Assembly (NCBI GenBank): GCA_038230775.1
Contig: JBBRMQ010000013.1
Location: 1 to 34,093, forward strand
Length of the DNA stretch: 34,093 nucleotides
From: JBBRMQ01 sp038230775
GTDB lineage: Bacteria > Acidobacteriota > Thermoanaerobaculia > Gp7-AA8
Direction of reading: 5' to 3'
Numbering within the stretch: position 1 is the first letter of the stretch; each line of letters begins with the position of its first letter. Positions 6,121 to 13,682 of this stretch are shown in pieces. The notes below the pieces were generated by a model, which saw only the letters and a list, made by a program, of their open reading frames with translations, had not been told where the DNA came from and made no database searches. Position numbers and translations under genes: made by a program.

Positions 6121-7802
6121 AACTCGCTCTGACTCTGATGCTTCTCACCTCGACGGCGTTTGCCGAGGCGCCGTCGCTCGCGGGACTGTGGGCGGCGCGC
6201 CGCGACTTCGGCCCCGACGTTCGCGGAACTCTGACGATCACGGCCGGCGGCAACGCCTCGATCGCCGGCCGCAGCGCGACGGCGACGATCGAGTCGCGAG
6301 CGATCTCCTTCGCTTTGCCGAACGGCGAGGGATCGTTTCGCGGGCAGATTCGCGGCAATCGCATCGAGGGCCACTGGATCCAGCCGCGCGGCGTCTCCGG
6401 GGGTTCGCCGTTGGCGACCCGCGTGACGCTGACGAAGAACTCGCTCGGCCAGTGGACCGGAATGGTCACGCCGGTCGACGAACACCTGACGTTCTTCATG
6501 CCTGTCACGGCACAGGCCGATGGCACCTACACGACGTTCCTGCGCAATCCGGAGCGCAACGTGGGCAAGTTTCTCGACGTCAGGCGGCTCGTTCTCGATG
6601 GCAATCACGTGAAACTGCTCGGCAAGGACGACTCCGTCCGGCTCGAGGGAACGTATCAAGCCGACGATGACACGATCTCGGTTTACGTTCCGTCGGGCAA
6701 CGGAACGTATGACTTCCATCGTTCGACCGCCGCGGACGAAGCGATGTTTTATCCGCGTGGAAAAACTCCCGCCGCCTACGTCTATCGAAAGCCGGCTCCT
6801 CGCAACGACGGTTGGCAGGTCGCGTCGGTCGACGAGGTCGGAATCTCGCGCGACGCGATCGTGAAGTTCATCGACGTTCTCACGTCGACGCCTGACGACT
6901 CGGTCCTCGCCACCAACACGCATGCCTTCTTGCTGGCGCGTCACGGCAAGCTGGTCGTGGAGGAGTATTTTCACGGAACGAATCCGGACGAGCCGCACGA
7001 CACGCGCTCCGCTGCGAAAGGCGTGACGCCGATTCTCGCCGGCGTCGCGAAGGTGAAAGCGTCGACGCCCGTCTACGAGACGATGTACGGCGCGTCCGAT
7101 TCGATCGATCCGCGCAAGCGCGCCATCACACTCGAGCATCTCCTCACCATGTCCTCCGGCCTCGACTGCGACGATTCCGATCCGAATTCTCCCGGCCAGG
7201 AAGACACGATGCAGGAGCAGGATGCGCAGCACGACTGGTATCGCTTCACGCTCGACCTGAAGATGATCCGCAATCCGGGCGAGAAGGCGGTGTACTGCAG
7301 TTGTCAGCCGAATCTTGCGGGCGGCGTGATCAGCAAGGTCACCGGCGAGTGGCTGCCGGACCTCTTTCGGGACCGGATTGCCGACGCGATGCAGATTCGC
7401 GGCTACGGACTCAATCTCACCCCGACCGGCAACGCGTACCTCGGCGGGGGTGCGCGCTTCCGGCCGCGCGACTTCATGAAGCTCGGGCAGCTTCTCCTCG
7501 ACGGTGGCCGCTGGCGTGGCAAACCGATCCTCAGCGAGACGTGGGCGAAGCGCACTACGTCGCCGCTTTTGGAGATGCGGGGAATGCGCTACGGTTATCT
7601 ATGGTGGATCACGGATGTTCCGTACCGAAACGGCACCGTCCGTGCGTTCCACGCCGGAGGGAATGGAGGCCAGATGGTGATGGCCATTCCCGAGCTCGAC
7701 GTCGTCATCGCCTTCTTCGGAGGCAATTACGCCGATTCGCCGGCGACGTACATGTCGCAGCGCACCTACGTTCCAAAGTACGTGCTGCCTGGGATTCATT
7801 AA
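6117..7802 (+). CDS. Secreted serine hydrolase, beta-lactamase/class C type
   Basis: 561 residues with a signal peptide (MKLALTLMLLTSTAFA). Residues 20-230 are a beta-rich N-terminal region with no family I can name. From about 240 a beta-lactamase (penicillin-binding/esterase) domain follows, with SxxK at Ser298-Ala-Ala-Lys301, a YxS/N-like motif at Tyr393 (YCSCQPN) and HAGGNGG near the C-terminus in place of KTG. Such proteins are usually esterases, peptidases or transpeptidase relatives and are not usually resistance enzymes. It overlaps the GntR regulator by four bases and is therefore probably under its control, possibly with the divergent alpha/beta hydrolase in the same response. Confidence 0.82.
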   Translation: MKLALTLMLLTSTAFAEAPSLAGLWAARRDFGPDVRGTLTITAGGNASIAGRSATATIESRAISFALPNGEGSFRGQIRGNRIEGHWIQPRGVSGGSPLATRVTLTKNSLGQWTGMVTPVDEHLTFFMPVTAQADGTYTTFLRNPERNVGKFLDVRRLVLDGNHVKLLGKDDSVRLEGTYQADDDTISVYVPSGNGTYDFHRSTAADEAMFYPRGKTPAAYVYRKPAPRNDGWQVASVDEVGISRDAIVKFIDVLTSTPDDSVLATNTHAFLLARHGKLVVEEYFHGTNPDEPHDTRSAAKGVTPILAGVAKVKASTPVYETMYGASDSIDPRKRAITLEHLLTMSSGLDCDDSDPNSPGQEDTMQEQDAQHDWYRFTLDLKMIRNPGEKAVYCSCQPNLAGGVISKVTGEWLPDLFRDRIADAMQIRGYGLNLTPTGNAYLGGGARFRPRDFMKLGQLLLDGGRWRGKPILSETWAKRTTSPLLEMRGMRYGYLWWITDVPYRNGTVRAFHAGGNGGQMVMAIPELDVVIAFFGGNYADSPATYMSQRTYVPKYVLPGIH

Positions 7803-7822
7803 TGGCATCGCTTGCGCGATGC

Positions 7823-7903
7823 GTTGTCGGTTGTCGGTGATCGGTTGTCAAAAGCCGAGAGAGGAAACCGACAACCGACAACTGACAACCGAGAACTGAC
7901 AAC
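7823..7903. repeat. Inverted pair of GACAACC heptamer tandem repeats
   Basis: The right arm (7870-7903) reads in 7-base steps GACAACC, GACAACT, GACAACC, GAGAACT, GACAAC. The left arm (7823-7849) is the reverse complement type, read on the minus strand as GACAACC, GATCACC, GACAACC, GACAAC. A 16-bp perfect inverted repeat (7823-7838 with 7867-7882) results. It is intergenic, between the serine hydrolase and pirin genes. Confidence 0.8.
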
Positions 7904-7921
7904 GCGCCGCTCGAGCGGCGC
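7904..7921. promoter_or_regulatory. Perfect 18-bp palindrome abutting the pirin Shine-Dalgarno
   Basis: GCGCCGCTCGAGCGGCGC is self-complementary over 18 bases and ends one base before AGGAGG (7922-7927). It could act as a protein operator or as an RNA hairpin just upstream of the ribosome site. No T-run follows, so termination is less likely. Confidence 0.45.
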
Positions 7922-7931
7922 AGGAGGATGC

Positions 7932-8630
7932 ATGATTACCGTCCGAAAATCGGGTGATCGCGGCATCGGCCGTCACGGCTGGCTGACAACGCGCCACACC
8001 TTCTCGTTCGCGAGCTATCACGACCCGAGGCACATGGGCTTCCGCGCACTGCGAGTCATCAACGAAGACACTGTCACGCCCGGCAAGGGCTTCGGCTCGC
8101 ATCATCACGACAACATGGAGATCATCTCGATCGTGATGGAGGGCGCGCTCGCCCACAAGGACAGCACCGGCGGCGACGGCGTGCTGCGTCGCGGCGAAGT
8201 GCAGCGCATGAGCGCGGGCACCGGCGTCGTTCACAGCGAGTTCAATGGTTCCGACAAAGACCCGGTTCACTTCTTTCAGATCTGGATCGAGCCGGCCGAG
8301 GATGGAATCAAGCCCGGTTACGAGCAGAAGATGTTTGCTGACGAGGAGCGGCGCGGGAAGCTGCGCCTGGTCGTGGGGCCGAAGTCGAAGGACGGCGCGC
8401 TCGACATTCATCAGGATGCGTGTGTGTACGCGAGCCTTCTCGAGAAGGGCGATCGCGTCGAGCATCCGCTGGCGAGCGGACGCGGCGCGTGGATTCAGGT
8501 CGCGCGAGGCAGCGTCGACGTCAACGGTACGACGTTGCAGGCCGGCGATGGCGCTGCGATCGAGAACGAGAAGTCGATCGTGATCAGCGGCGACGACTCT
8601 TCCGAGATCCTGCTTTTCGATCTGGCGTAG
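7932..8630 (+). CDS. Pirin family protein
   Basis: 232 residues. The start at 7932 is fixed by AGGAGG at 7922-7927; the longer upstream frame is repeat sequence. It is a bicupin of the pirin type (YhhW/YhaK group), opening with GIGRHGWLTTRHTFSFASY. The metal site is complete: His57 and His59 (GSHHHDN), His101 and Glu103 (VVHSEFN). Family members bind iron and some have quercetin dioxygenase activity or act as redox sensors; the role here is not shown by context. Its 3' end overlaps the convergent VOC gene by 47 bases. Confidence 0.9.
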   Translation: MITVRKSGDRGIGRHGWLTTRHTFSFASYHDPRHMGFRALRVINEDTVTPGKGFGSHHHDNMEIISIVMEGALAHKDSTGGDGVLRRGEVQRMSAGTGVVHSEFNGSDKDPVHFFQIWIEPAEDGIKPGYEQKMFADEERRGKLRLVVGPKSKDGALDIHQDACVYASLLEKGDRVEHPLASGRGAWIQVARGSVDVNGTTLQAGDGAAIENEKSIVISGDDSSEILLFDLA

Positions 8631-9441
8631 GCGCGCCCGCCAGGTACCACTGATTCCCGAGTTGATCTTCGACTCCGGCCATGCGTGCGCCGTACGACTG
8701 GTCCGCGGGCGGCATGATCGACTTGCCGCCCGCGTCGATCGCACGCGCATAGGCCGCGTCCGTGTCAGCAACGAGAACGTAGATCATGCTCGGCATCGGC
8801 TGCCACTGCCCGTGTGCCTCACCGATCTCGATGATCGAGTTTCCCATCTGCACTTTGGCGTGGACGACCGTGCCGTCCGGCGCGGCGTAACGTTCGAGCG
8901 TGTGTGATCCCAGCGCCTGTTCGGTGAAATCGATCAGCTTCGGAACGCCTGACGGATGGAGATACAACGTCACGGTGCGAAGCGCATCGGGCCTGTATGA
9001 CGGACCGCGCGAGGTCGCGAGACACCACTGGTTCCCGCCGGCGTCTTCCACCATGCAGTCGCGATCGCCGTACTGCTGATCGCGCGGAGGCCCGAGATTC
9101 TTCGCACCGGCGGCAAGGGCACGCTCGAACATCGCGTCGACGTCCGGGACGTACACGTGCAGCATCGTCGGCATCGCCGAGTGAGACAGGTGCGCGCCGC
9201 CGCCGATCATCACGCGCGAGTCGCCGATGCGAACCTCGCAGTGCGTGCCGCCGGCAGATCCAGTCGACCGCACCAGTTCGTCCGCGTTGAACATCCGTTT
9301 CGTGAAATCGATTACCGCGTCCACTTCGCCGACGACGATGTACGGCGTCAGTGTCTGCGGCTCGAGACTGGCGCGCAGGCGCTCCCTGAACGACGGCCGC
9401 GGCAGATCGCGGAGTGCCTGTTCCAGATCGAGCTCAGGCAT
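8584..9441 (-). CDS. Tandem VOC (glyoxalase-fold) domain protein
   Basis: 285 residues from the ATG at 9441. After a conserved-looking N-terminal helix (LEQALRDLPRPSFRERLRAS) come two copies of the glyoxalase/bleomycin-resistance fold: about 30-155 (TPYIVVGEVDAVIDFTKRMF to WCLATS) and 165-275 (VTLYLHPSGVPKLIDFTEQA to WYLAG). Both resemble the PhnB-like group. The gene begins inside the last codons of an ECF sigma factor (8-base overlap), so the two are translated together. The VOC protein may serve as an effector or regulator of that sigma; no direct evidence. It overlaps the convergent pirin gene by 47 bases at the 3' end. Confidence 0.82.
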   Translation of the reverse strand: MPELDLEQALRDLPRPSFRERLRASLEPQTLTPYIVVGEVDAVIDFTKRMFNADELVRSTGSAGGTHCEVRIGDSRVMIGGGAHLSHSAMPTMLHVYVPDVDAMFERALAAGAKNLGPPRDQQYGDRDCMVEDAGGNQWCLATSRGPSYRPDALRTVTLYLHPSGVPKLIDFTEQALGSHTLERYAAPDGTVVHAKVQMGNSIIEIGEAHGQWQPMPSMIYVLVADTDAAYARAIDAGGKSIMPPADQSYGARMAGVEDQLGNQWYLAGAPTPDRKAGSRKSRRR

Positions 9442-9937
9442 AGTTCCTCCGCAACGTTTCGAGCGCCCGCAACTGCAGTTGCTTGATCGCGCCCTCGCTT
9501 CGTCCCATCTCCCGTGCCACCTCGGCGATGCTGCGCTCTTGGGCAAAACGTTTCACGATCACATCGCGCTGGGCGCCGGGCAACTGCTCCACCATTTTGA
9601 ACAGCGTTGCGCGTTCTTCGATCGCGAGCATTTCTTGGTGTGAAGGCTCGACCGCAAGCGTGAGCTCCCGCGAGGCGCGCTTCGCGCGATCGATGATCTC
9701 GTTCGCCGCGATCCGATAAAGCCATGCGACGAACGGTGTCCCTCGCCACTGGAACTTCCTGATGTTGCTCAGCGCCCGATGAAACACCTCGGACGCGACG
9801 TCTTCGGCTTCGGCGCGGTTGTTCACCCGTCGAGCCACGAACGCGTACACACGTTCGAAATTGCGGTCGTACAGCTCACCGAATGCCGAGGCGTCTCGTT
9901 GCGCCGCTTCGACGAGCGGGCGGTCGTCGTCGTTCAA
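9434..9937 (-). CDS. ECF sigma factor paired with VOC protein
   Basis: 167 residues; the start is a TTG at 9937 without a clear Shine-Dalgarno, so the first codon is uncertain. Sigma region 2 is FGELYDRNFERVYAFVARRV through EDVASEVFHRAL and FVAWLYRIAANEIIDRAKR. Region 4 is LPGAQRDVIVKRFAQERSIAEVAREMGRSEGAIKQLQLRALETLRR. No anti-sigma with a transmembrane segment is adjacent; the overlapping partner is a VOC protein. It is divergent from the metallo-beta-lactamase-fold gene, a possible target. Confidence 0.88.
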   Translation of the reverse strand: MNDDDRPLVEAAQRDASAFGELYDRNFERVYAFVARRVNNRAEAEDVASEVFHRALSNIRKFQWRGTPFVAWLYRIAANEIIDRAKRASRELTLAVEPSHQEMLAIEERATLFKMVEQLPGAQRDVIVKRFAQERSIAEVAREMGRSEGAIKQLQLRALETLRRNYA

Positions 9938-10054
9938 TCTGAGAAGGTTAACTGCGGACGCGGCGAAAAGTTACGGCCCAGGCCACAAGCCGTGCAAACA
10001 CTCGCGCGATTCGTCCTATCAGTCCGCGGCGGGGATCGGACAAGATTCGCGGCC

Positions 10055-10999
10055 ATGCGACGTCTGATCCTTCTCGTCTCTTTTCTCGCATGCTCCGCGT
10101 TTGCGAACACGGAGATCGCGCCGAATGTCGTATTCATCCAGGGAAGCTTCGTGCCGGGAACCCAGCCCGACGGCAACTCGATTGTCTTCAAGGCGTCGAA
10201 GGGACTGATCGTCGTCGACACTGGCCGTCACCCCGAGCACACGCAGGCGATCCTCGATTTCGCGAAGGACGCGCATCAGCCGATCGCGGCGGTGATCAAC
10301 ACGCACTGGCACCTCGATCACGTCGGCGGCAATCCTGTCGTGCGTCGCGAATTTCCCGCCGTCCGCATCTACGCCACTTCGGCGATCGATGCCGCCTTGA
10401 AGGGTTTCCTCGCCGACTATCGTGCGCAGCTGGCCGACATGCTGACCAAGACGACGAAGCCCGAAGAGCAGAAAACATGGCAGGCGGAAATGGCGATCAT
10501 CGATTCCGGCCGCGCTCTGGCGCCGGACGAGGTGGTCTCGAAGTCGGGACGAAAGACGATCGCCGGACGCAAGCTCGAGCTTCACGTCGAGCACGGCGCC
10601 ACGGCAGGCGACCTGTGGCTTTTCGACCCTGCGACACGAGTGGTTGTCGCGGGCGATCTCGTCACGCTGCCGGTGCCGTTCCTCGATACGGCGTGTCCGT
10701 CGCGCTGGAAGGACGCACTCGATCATCTGTCCCAATCAGACTTTTCGGTGCTGGTCCCGGGTCACGGAGCTCCGATGAAGCGCCAGGAGTTCGAGACGTA
10801 TCGGAAAGCCTTCTCGAACCTGCTCGAGTGCGCAGCTTCGAGCCGGACGCGAGAAGAGTGCGTCGCGGGCTGGATGACCGACGCGGCGTCGTTCCTCACG
10901 GATGCCAAGCCAGGCTGGGTGAAGTCGATGGTGGCGTACTACGTCGACACGCAACTCCGCGGCGATCCCGCGATGCTGGCGAAACGCTGCGCGAATTAA
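10055..10999 (+). CDS. Secreted metallo-beta-lactamase-fold hydrolase
   Basis: 314 residues. The ATG at 10055 starts a signal peptide (MRRLILLVSFLACSAFA); earlier frames are antisense to the sigma factor. The zinc motif HxHxDH is intact at 84-89 (HWHLDH), followed by HGATAGDLWLF, a GD motif (VVAGDLV) and the late histidine LVPGHG. A binuclear metal hydrolase in the periplasm is expected; it resembles subclass B3-like and quinoprotein relay MBL proteins, and the substrate is not identifiable. There are paired cysteines at the C-terminus (LLECA, EECVAG, KRC). Confidence 0.85.
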   Translation: MRRLILLVSFLACSAFANTEIAPNVVFIQGSFVPGTQPDGNSIVFKASKGLIVVDTGRHPEHTQAILDFAKDAHQPIAAVINTHWHLDHVGGNPVVRREFPAVRIYATSAIDAALKGFLADYRAQLADMLTKTTKPEEQKTWQAEMAIIDSGRALAPDEVVSKSGRKTIAGRKLELHVEHGATAGDLWLFDPATRVVVAGDLVTLPVPFLDTACPSRWKDALDHLSQSDFSVLVPGHGAPMKRQEFETYRKAFSNLLECAASSRTREECVAGWMTDAASFLTDAKPGWVKSMVAYYVDTQLRGDPAMLAKRCAN

Positions 11000-11032
11000 G
11001 TGTCCTGAGTGAGATGCGGGATCAGGGAATCA

Positions 11033-11061
11033 TGTCATCCCTCGCTACGCTCGGGATGACA
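11033..11061. repeat. Short palindromic repeat (GTCATCCC family)
   Basis: TGTCATCCC (11033-11041) and GGGATGACA (11053-11061) form a perfect 9-bp stem around TCGCTACGCTC. This is the minimal member of the family also seen at 18265-18370 and 33667-33762. It lies just downstream of the metallo-hydrolase and may also help terminate its transcript. Confidence 0.75.
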
Positions 11062-11118
11062 TTCACAGCGGCCGACGCCGCACCGCCTGACTTCGCAACA
11101 CGGGCCGCAAGTGCAGGC

Positions 11119-11227
11119 GCCCCTCATCCGCCCTTCGGGCACCTTCTCCCCGCACGCGGGGAGAAGGGCAACATGGGGTGGTGGCCCCTCGCCCCGCTTG
11201 CGGGGAGAGGGTGGCCGAAGGCCGGGG
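11119..11227. repeat. REP-like palindromic element (CTCCCCGC...GCGGGGAG)
   Basis: Two stem-loops in tandem: CTTCTCCCCGC/GCGGGGAGAAG around ACGC-type loops (11143-11167), and a second GC-rich pair (11184-11211) built on CCCCGC TTG CGGGG. Outer arms have the GCCCCTCAT type start. The same family sits inside tgt at 24542-24650. It is intergenic here. Confidence 0.75.
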
Positions 11228-11252
11228 TTCTCGCACTCGTGCAGAGCTTCAC

Positions 11253-12077
11253 CTAGGAGTGCGAGCGAACGGACGCGGGTGAGACGCCGAAGCGGATCTT
11301 GAAGTGCCGTCCGAAGTGGGCCTGATCGTAGAAGCCTGCTTCCAGAGCAATCTCCTTGATCGGACGATTCGTGGACACGAGCGCATCGTGCGCGTAGCGA
11401 AGTCGCAGGTCACGAATCCACTCACCGACCGAGCGATGGTGGTAGCGCCGGAACGCGGCGGCGAGCGTCGCCGGATGCACGGCCACGTGCTTCGCAACGG
11501 TGACGAGGGAGAGCGGTGCGCGATAGGAGCGCTCGATGAACTGCACGGCGTCGGCGAGCCATTCGGGAGTTCGCGAGCCGGTGTCGGCCAGTATGCGTTC
11601 GGTGTGCGACAGGAGAAGCAGCGTCCAGCCTTCGAGCGCCATCGCCGCGGTGGCATCGCCAGCGCGAATCTCCCGCACGATCTCCCCCCGGACCTCGTTG
11701 AGGATGACGGAGTGCAGGTACGTCGATGGATGATTCGCGCGCTGGAGGTGTGCGAGTCGTTCGCCCTCGATGGTCACGATGAGCGTGAGGACCGGCTCGC
11801 CGCCCACGACAGAGTTTTCGTGACACTCGCGTGGCGGACGGAACCACGCCGATCCCGGACCCAGCAGGTATGCCTTGCCGCCCTGGCGCTCGACATAGTC
11901 CCCTTCGAGTACGAAGTAGATCTGCGCACCCTTATGGCGATGCTCCGCAACGTCGAGGCCCGGAGGCATGAGCACTTCCTCGACGCTGAGGTCCGGCCAC
12001 TGCATGCCGCGCAGCACGGAACCGAACGAATTCGCCGGAGCCGGCTCGATTGGATACACGCCCATCCTGTCGAACAT
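11253..12077 (-). CDS. AraC-family transcriptional regulator with N-terminal cupin
   Basis: 274 residues. The cupin-type sensor (about 25-100) contains EHRHKGAQIYFVLEGDYVERQGG. The C-terminal AraC DNA-binding domain (about 170-272) has two helix-turn-helices, LSLVTVAKHVAVHPATLAAAF and IKEIALEAGFYDQAHFGRHF, and ends FGVSPASVR. A start at Met5 (12065) is also possible. It is divergent from the MocR-type regulator, with 150 bases between the two starts. Target unknown. Confidence 0.88.
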   Translation of the reverse strand: MFDRMGVYPIEPAPANSFGSVLRGMQWPDLSVEEVLMPPGLDVAEHRHKGAQIYFVLEGDYVERQGGKAYLLGPGSAWFRPPRECHENSVVGGEPVLTLIVTIEGERLAHLQRANHPSTYLHSVILNEVRGEIVREIRAGDATAAMALEGWTLLLLSHTERILADTGSRTPEWLADAVQFIERSYRAPLSLVTVAKHVAVHPATLAAAFRRYHHRSVGEWIRDLRLRYAHDALVSTNRPIKEIALEAGFYDQAHFGRHFKIRFGVSPASVRSHS

Positions 12078-12227
12078 ACGCGACCGACCCGTAACAGTTG
12101 CGAATTGATGTTACGAGCGGGAGACGAACCGGTGAAGTCGCGCCGTGACCTATCCAAACGATCGCGCCGTTCGTCCTATCACTGGAAGCCCGGCTCTCAT
12201 CAAGATGATCGGCGAAGGACTACGACG

Positions 12228-13682
12228 TTGGCCACCGCCTCGAAACCGCGAAAGACGCCGCCTGCAAACGTGATCGAGGTTCTCAACCTCGACCGCGCGC
12301 GCTTGTGCTCGCTCACCGAACAGGTCTTCGTCGCCATCCGCGACGCGATTTCGGCCGGCAAGATCCGGCCGGGTGCCCGGCTTCCGGCGACGCGCGAGCT
12401 TGCGCGGGAGGCAGGCATCGGCCGCAACACGGTGCTGAACGCTTACGACGAGCTGCGGCGCCAGGGGGTCATCGCCTCGCGCCGAGGATCGGGAAATTTC
12501 GTCGCGTCGCCAGGATCGTGGATCCATCCGAAGCCCGCTCAACGTGCCGCATCCCCATCGCCGTTCCTGTCGCACCGCGCCGAGGACCCGAAAGTGGTCG
12601 AGGTGAGCTGGAACAAGAACCCGCCGATGCGCGCGTGGTCCCGCGCGATGCGTTCGTCAGTCCGCGTCGTCAGCCATTCCGTTCCGGACGCGCGTGAGGT
12701 GCTCTCGCAGTACCTCGCGGTTCGCGGGATCGATTGCAGTCCCGACCATGTGTTCGTAACGGCGAATACGCGGCAGGCGCTCGATCTTTCTCTGCGCTCG
12801 ATGAGCGTGATGCAGCGCGAGATTCTGCTCGAGGATCCCGGTAGCACCATGACGCAGACGCTGGCACTCCTGACGCGCATGAAGCCCGTGGCGTTGCCGG
12901 TGGATTCTTCCGGAGCAAACATCGCTGCCGCGCTGCGAACTTCACCGTCGCCGCTTGCGGCATACGTCTCGCCCGCGCATCAGAATCCGCTGGGTGTGGT
13001 GATGACGGCCGAACGCCGCGAAGCCCTTCTTCTCTGGGCCGAACTCGGCAACGGATGGATCATCGAAGACGATACTGCGGCCACGCTTCGGCGGCCGCAG
13101 GAGACGCCGCTCTACAGCAGATCAGGCAGAGTGCTGCACATCGGCACGCTCGCCTATCCGCTCGCTCCTCTCAGCGTACTGAGTTACGTCGTTGCGCCCG
13201 ATCTTCTCGTCCCAAGGATCGCTGCCTTGTCGGCGGCACTGGGCGTCGCTCCATCGAGCTGCGAACAGTTTGCCGTGGCGCAGCTCTTGTTGTCGCGAAC
13301 GTATCAGCGAGGCCTCGACGCCTTGCGCTCCGCAGCGGAGCAGCGTCACCGTGCCATCGCACGCGCGTGCGCGAGGGAGCTGCTCTGGTTCGTCGCGCGC
13401 GCAGGCGGAAGCGAGACCGGTGAACGCGCCGTCCTCTGGCTGCAGCAGAGCTATGACGCTCACGCCGTCGTTCGCGTCCTCCGTGGACGCGGAATGGCGA
13501 CCGATCCGTTGCAGGAGCTCGCGCTGATGCCTGTCCGCGACGCGATCGTCGTGCATTTCGACTCGGTACGGACCGAGGAGATCGACGGCGTCGTGCGGCA
13601 GATTGCGAATCTCGTCCGGGATTCGCAAGCGGGGTGCCTCCGTGAAGAGGCACCCCTGTACCGCACCGCGGTTAGAAGTTGA
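12228..13682 (+). CDS. MocR-type regulator (GntR winged helix plus aminotransferase-like domain lacking PLP lysine)
   Basis: 484 residues. The TTG at 12228 is chosen because AAGGA lies at 12215-12219; the frame further upstream is antisense to the AraC gene. Residues about 15-85 are a GntR winged helix (LTEQVFVAIRDAISAGKIRPGARLP, LAREAGIGRNTVLNAYDELR). Residues about 120-470 follow class-I aminotransferases, with SPAHQNPLG and IIEDD. In MocR proteins the PLP lysine lies in a GTFSK-x-L-x-P segment; here it reads GTLAYPLAP, with Tyr310 at the lysine position, and the following arginine is lost too. The protein probably cannot form the internal aldimine. The final residues come from the terminator hairpin, and the 3' end overlaps the TonB receptor gene by 11 bases. 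Confidence 0.82.
   Translation: MATASKPRKTPPANVIEVLNLDRARLCSLTEQVFVAIRDAISAGKIRPGARLPATRELAREAGIGRNTVLNAYDELRRQGVIASRRGSGNFVASPGSWIHPKPAQRAASPSPFLSHRAEDPKVVEVSWNKNPPMRAWSRAMRSSVRVVSHSVPDAREVLSQYLAVRGIDCSPDHVFVTANTRQALDLSLRSMSVMQREILLEDPGSTMTQTLALLTRMKPVALPVDSSGANIAAALRTSPSPLAAYVSPAHQNPLGVVMTAERREALLLWAELGNGWIIEDDTAATLRRPQETPLYSRSGRVLHIGTLAYPLAPLSVLSYVVAPDLLVPRIAALSAALGVAPSSCEQFAVAQLLLSRTYQRGLDALRSAAEQRHRAIARACARELLWFVARAGGSETGERAVLWLQQSYDAHAVVRVLRGRGMATDPLQELALMPVRDAIVVHFDSVRTEEIDGVVRQIANLVRDSQAGCLREEAPLYRTAVRS
13631..13656. terminator. Hairpin at the 3' junction of convergent genes
   Basis: GGGGTGCCTC (13631-13640) pairs perfectly with GAGGCACCCC (13647-13656) over a 6-base loop. It sits in the last codons of the MocR gene, 16 bases past the end of the convergent TonB receptor. 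No T-run follows on either strand, so it is a terminator candidate only by position. It could equally be a dispersed palindrome. Confidence 0.5.

Noticed and set aside
5994..7232. 412-codon antisense frame over the serine hydrolase
   Set aside because: Arginine-rich shadow frame without domain features.
7823..7903. CRISPR-like array
   Set aside because: Units are 7 bases, contiguous and without spacers; they are tandem repeats.
11304..12227. Long N-terminal extension of the MocR reading frame
   Set aside because: It is antisense to the AraC gene; the TTG at 12228 has a Shine-Dalgarno and matches family length.
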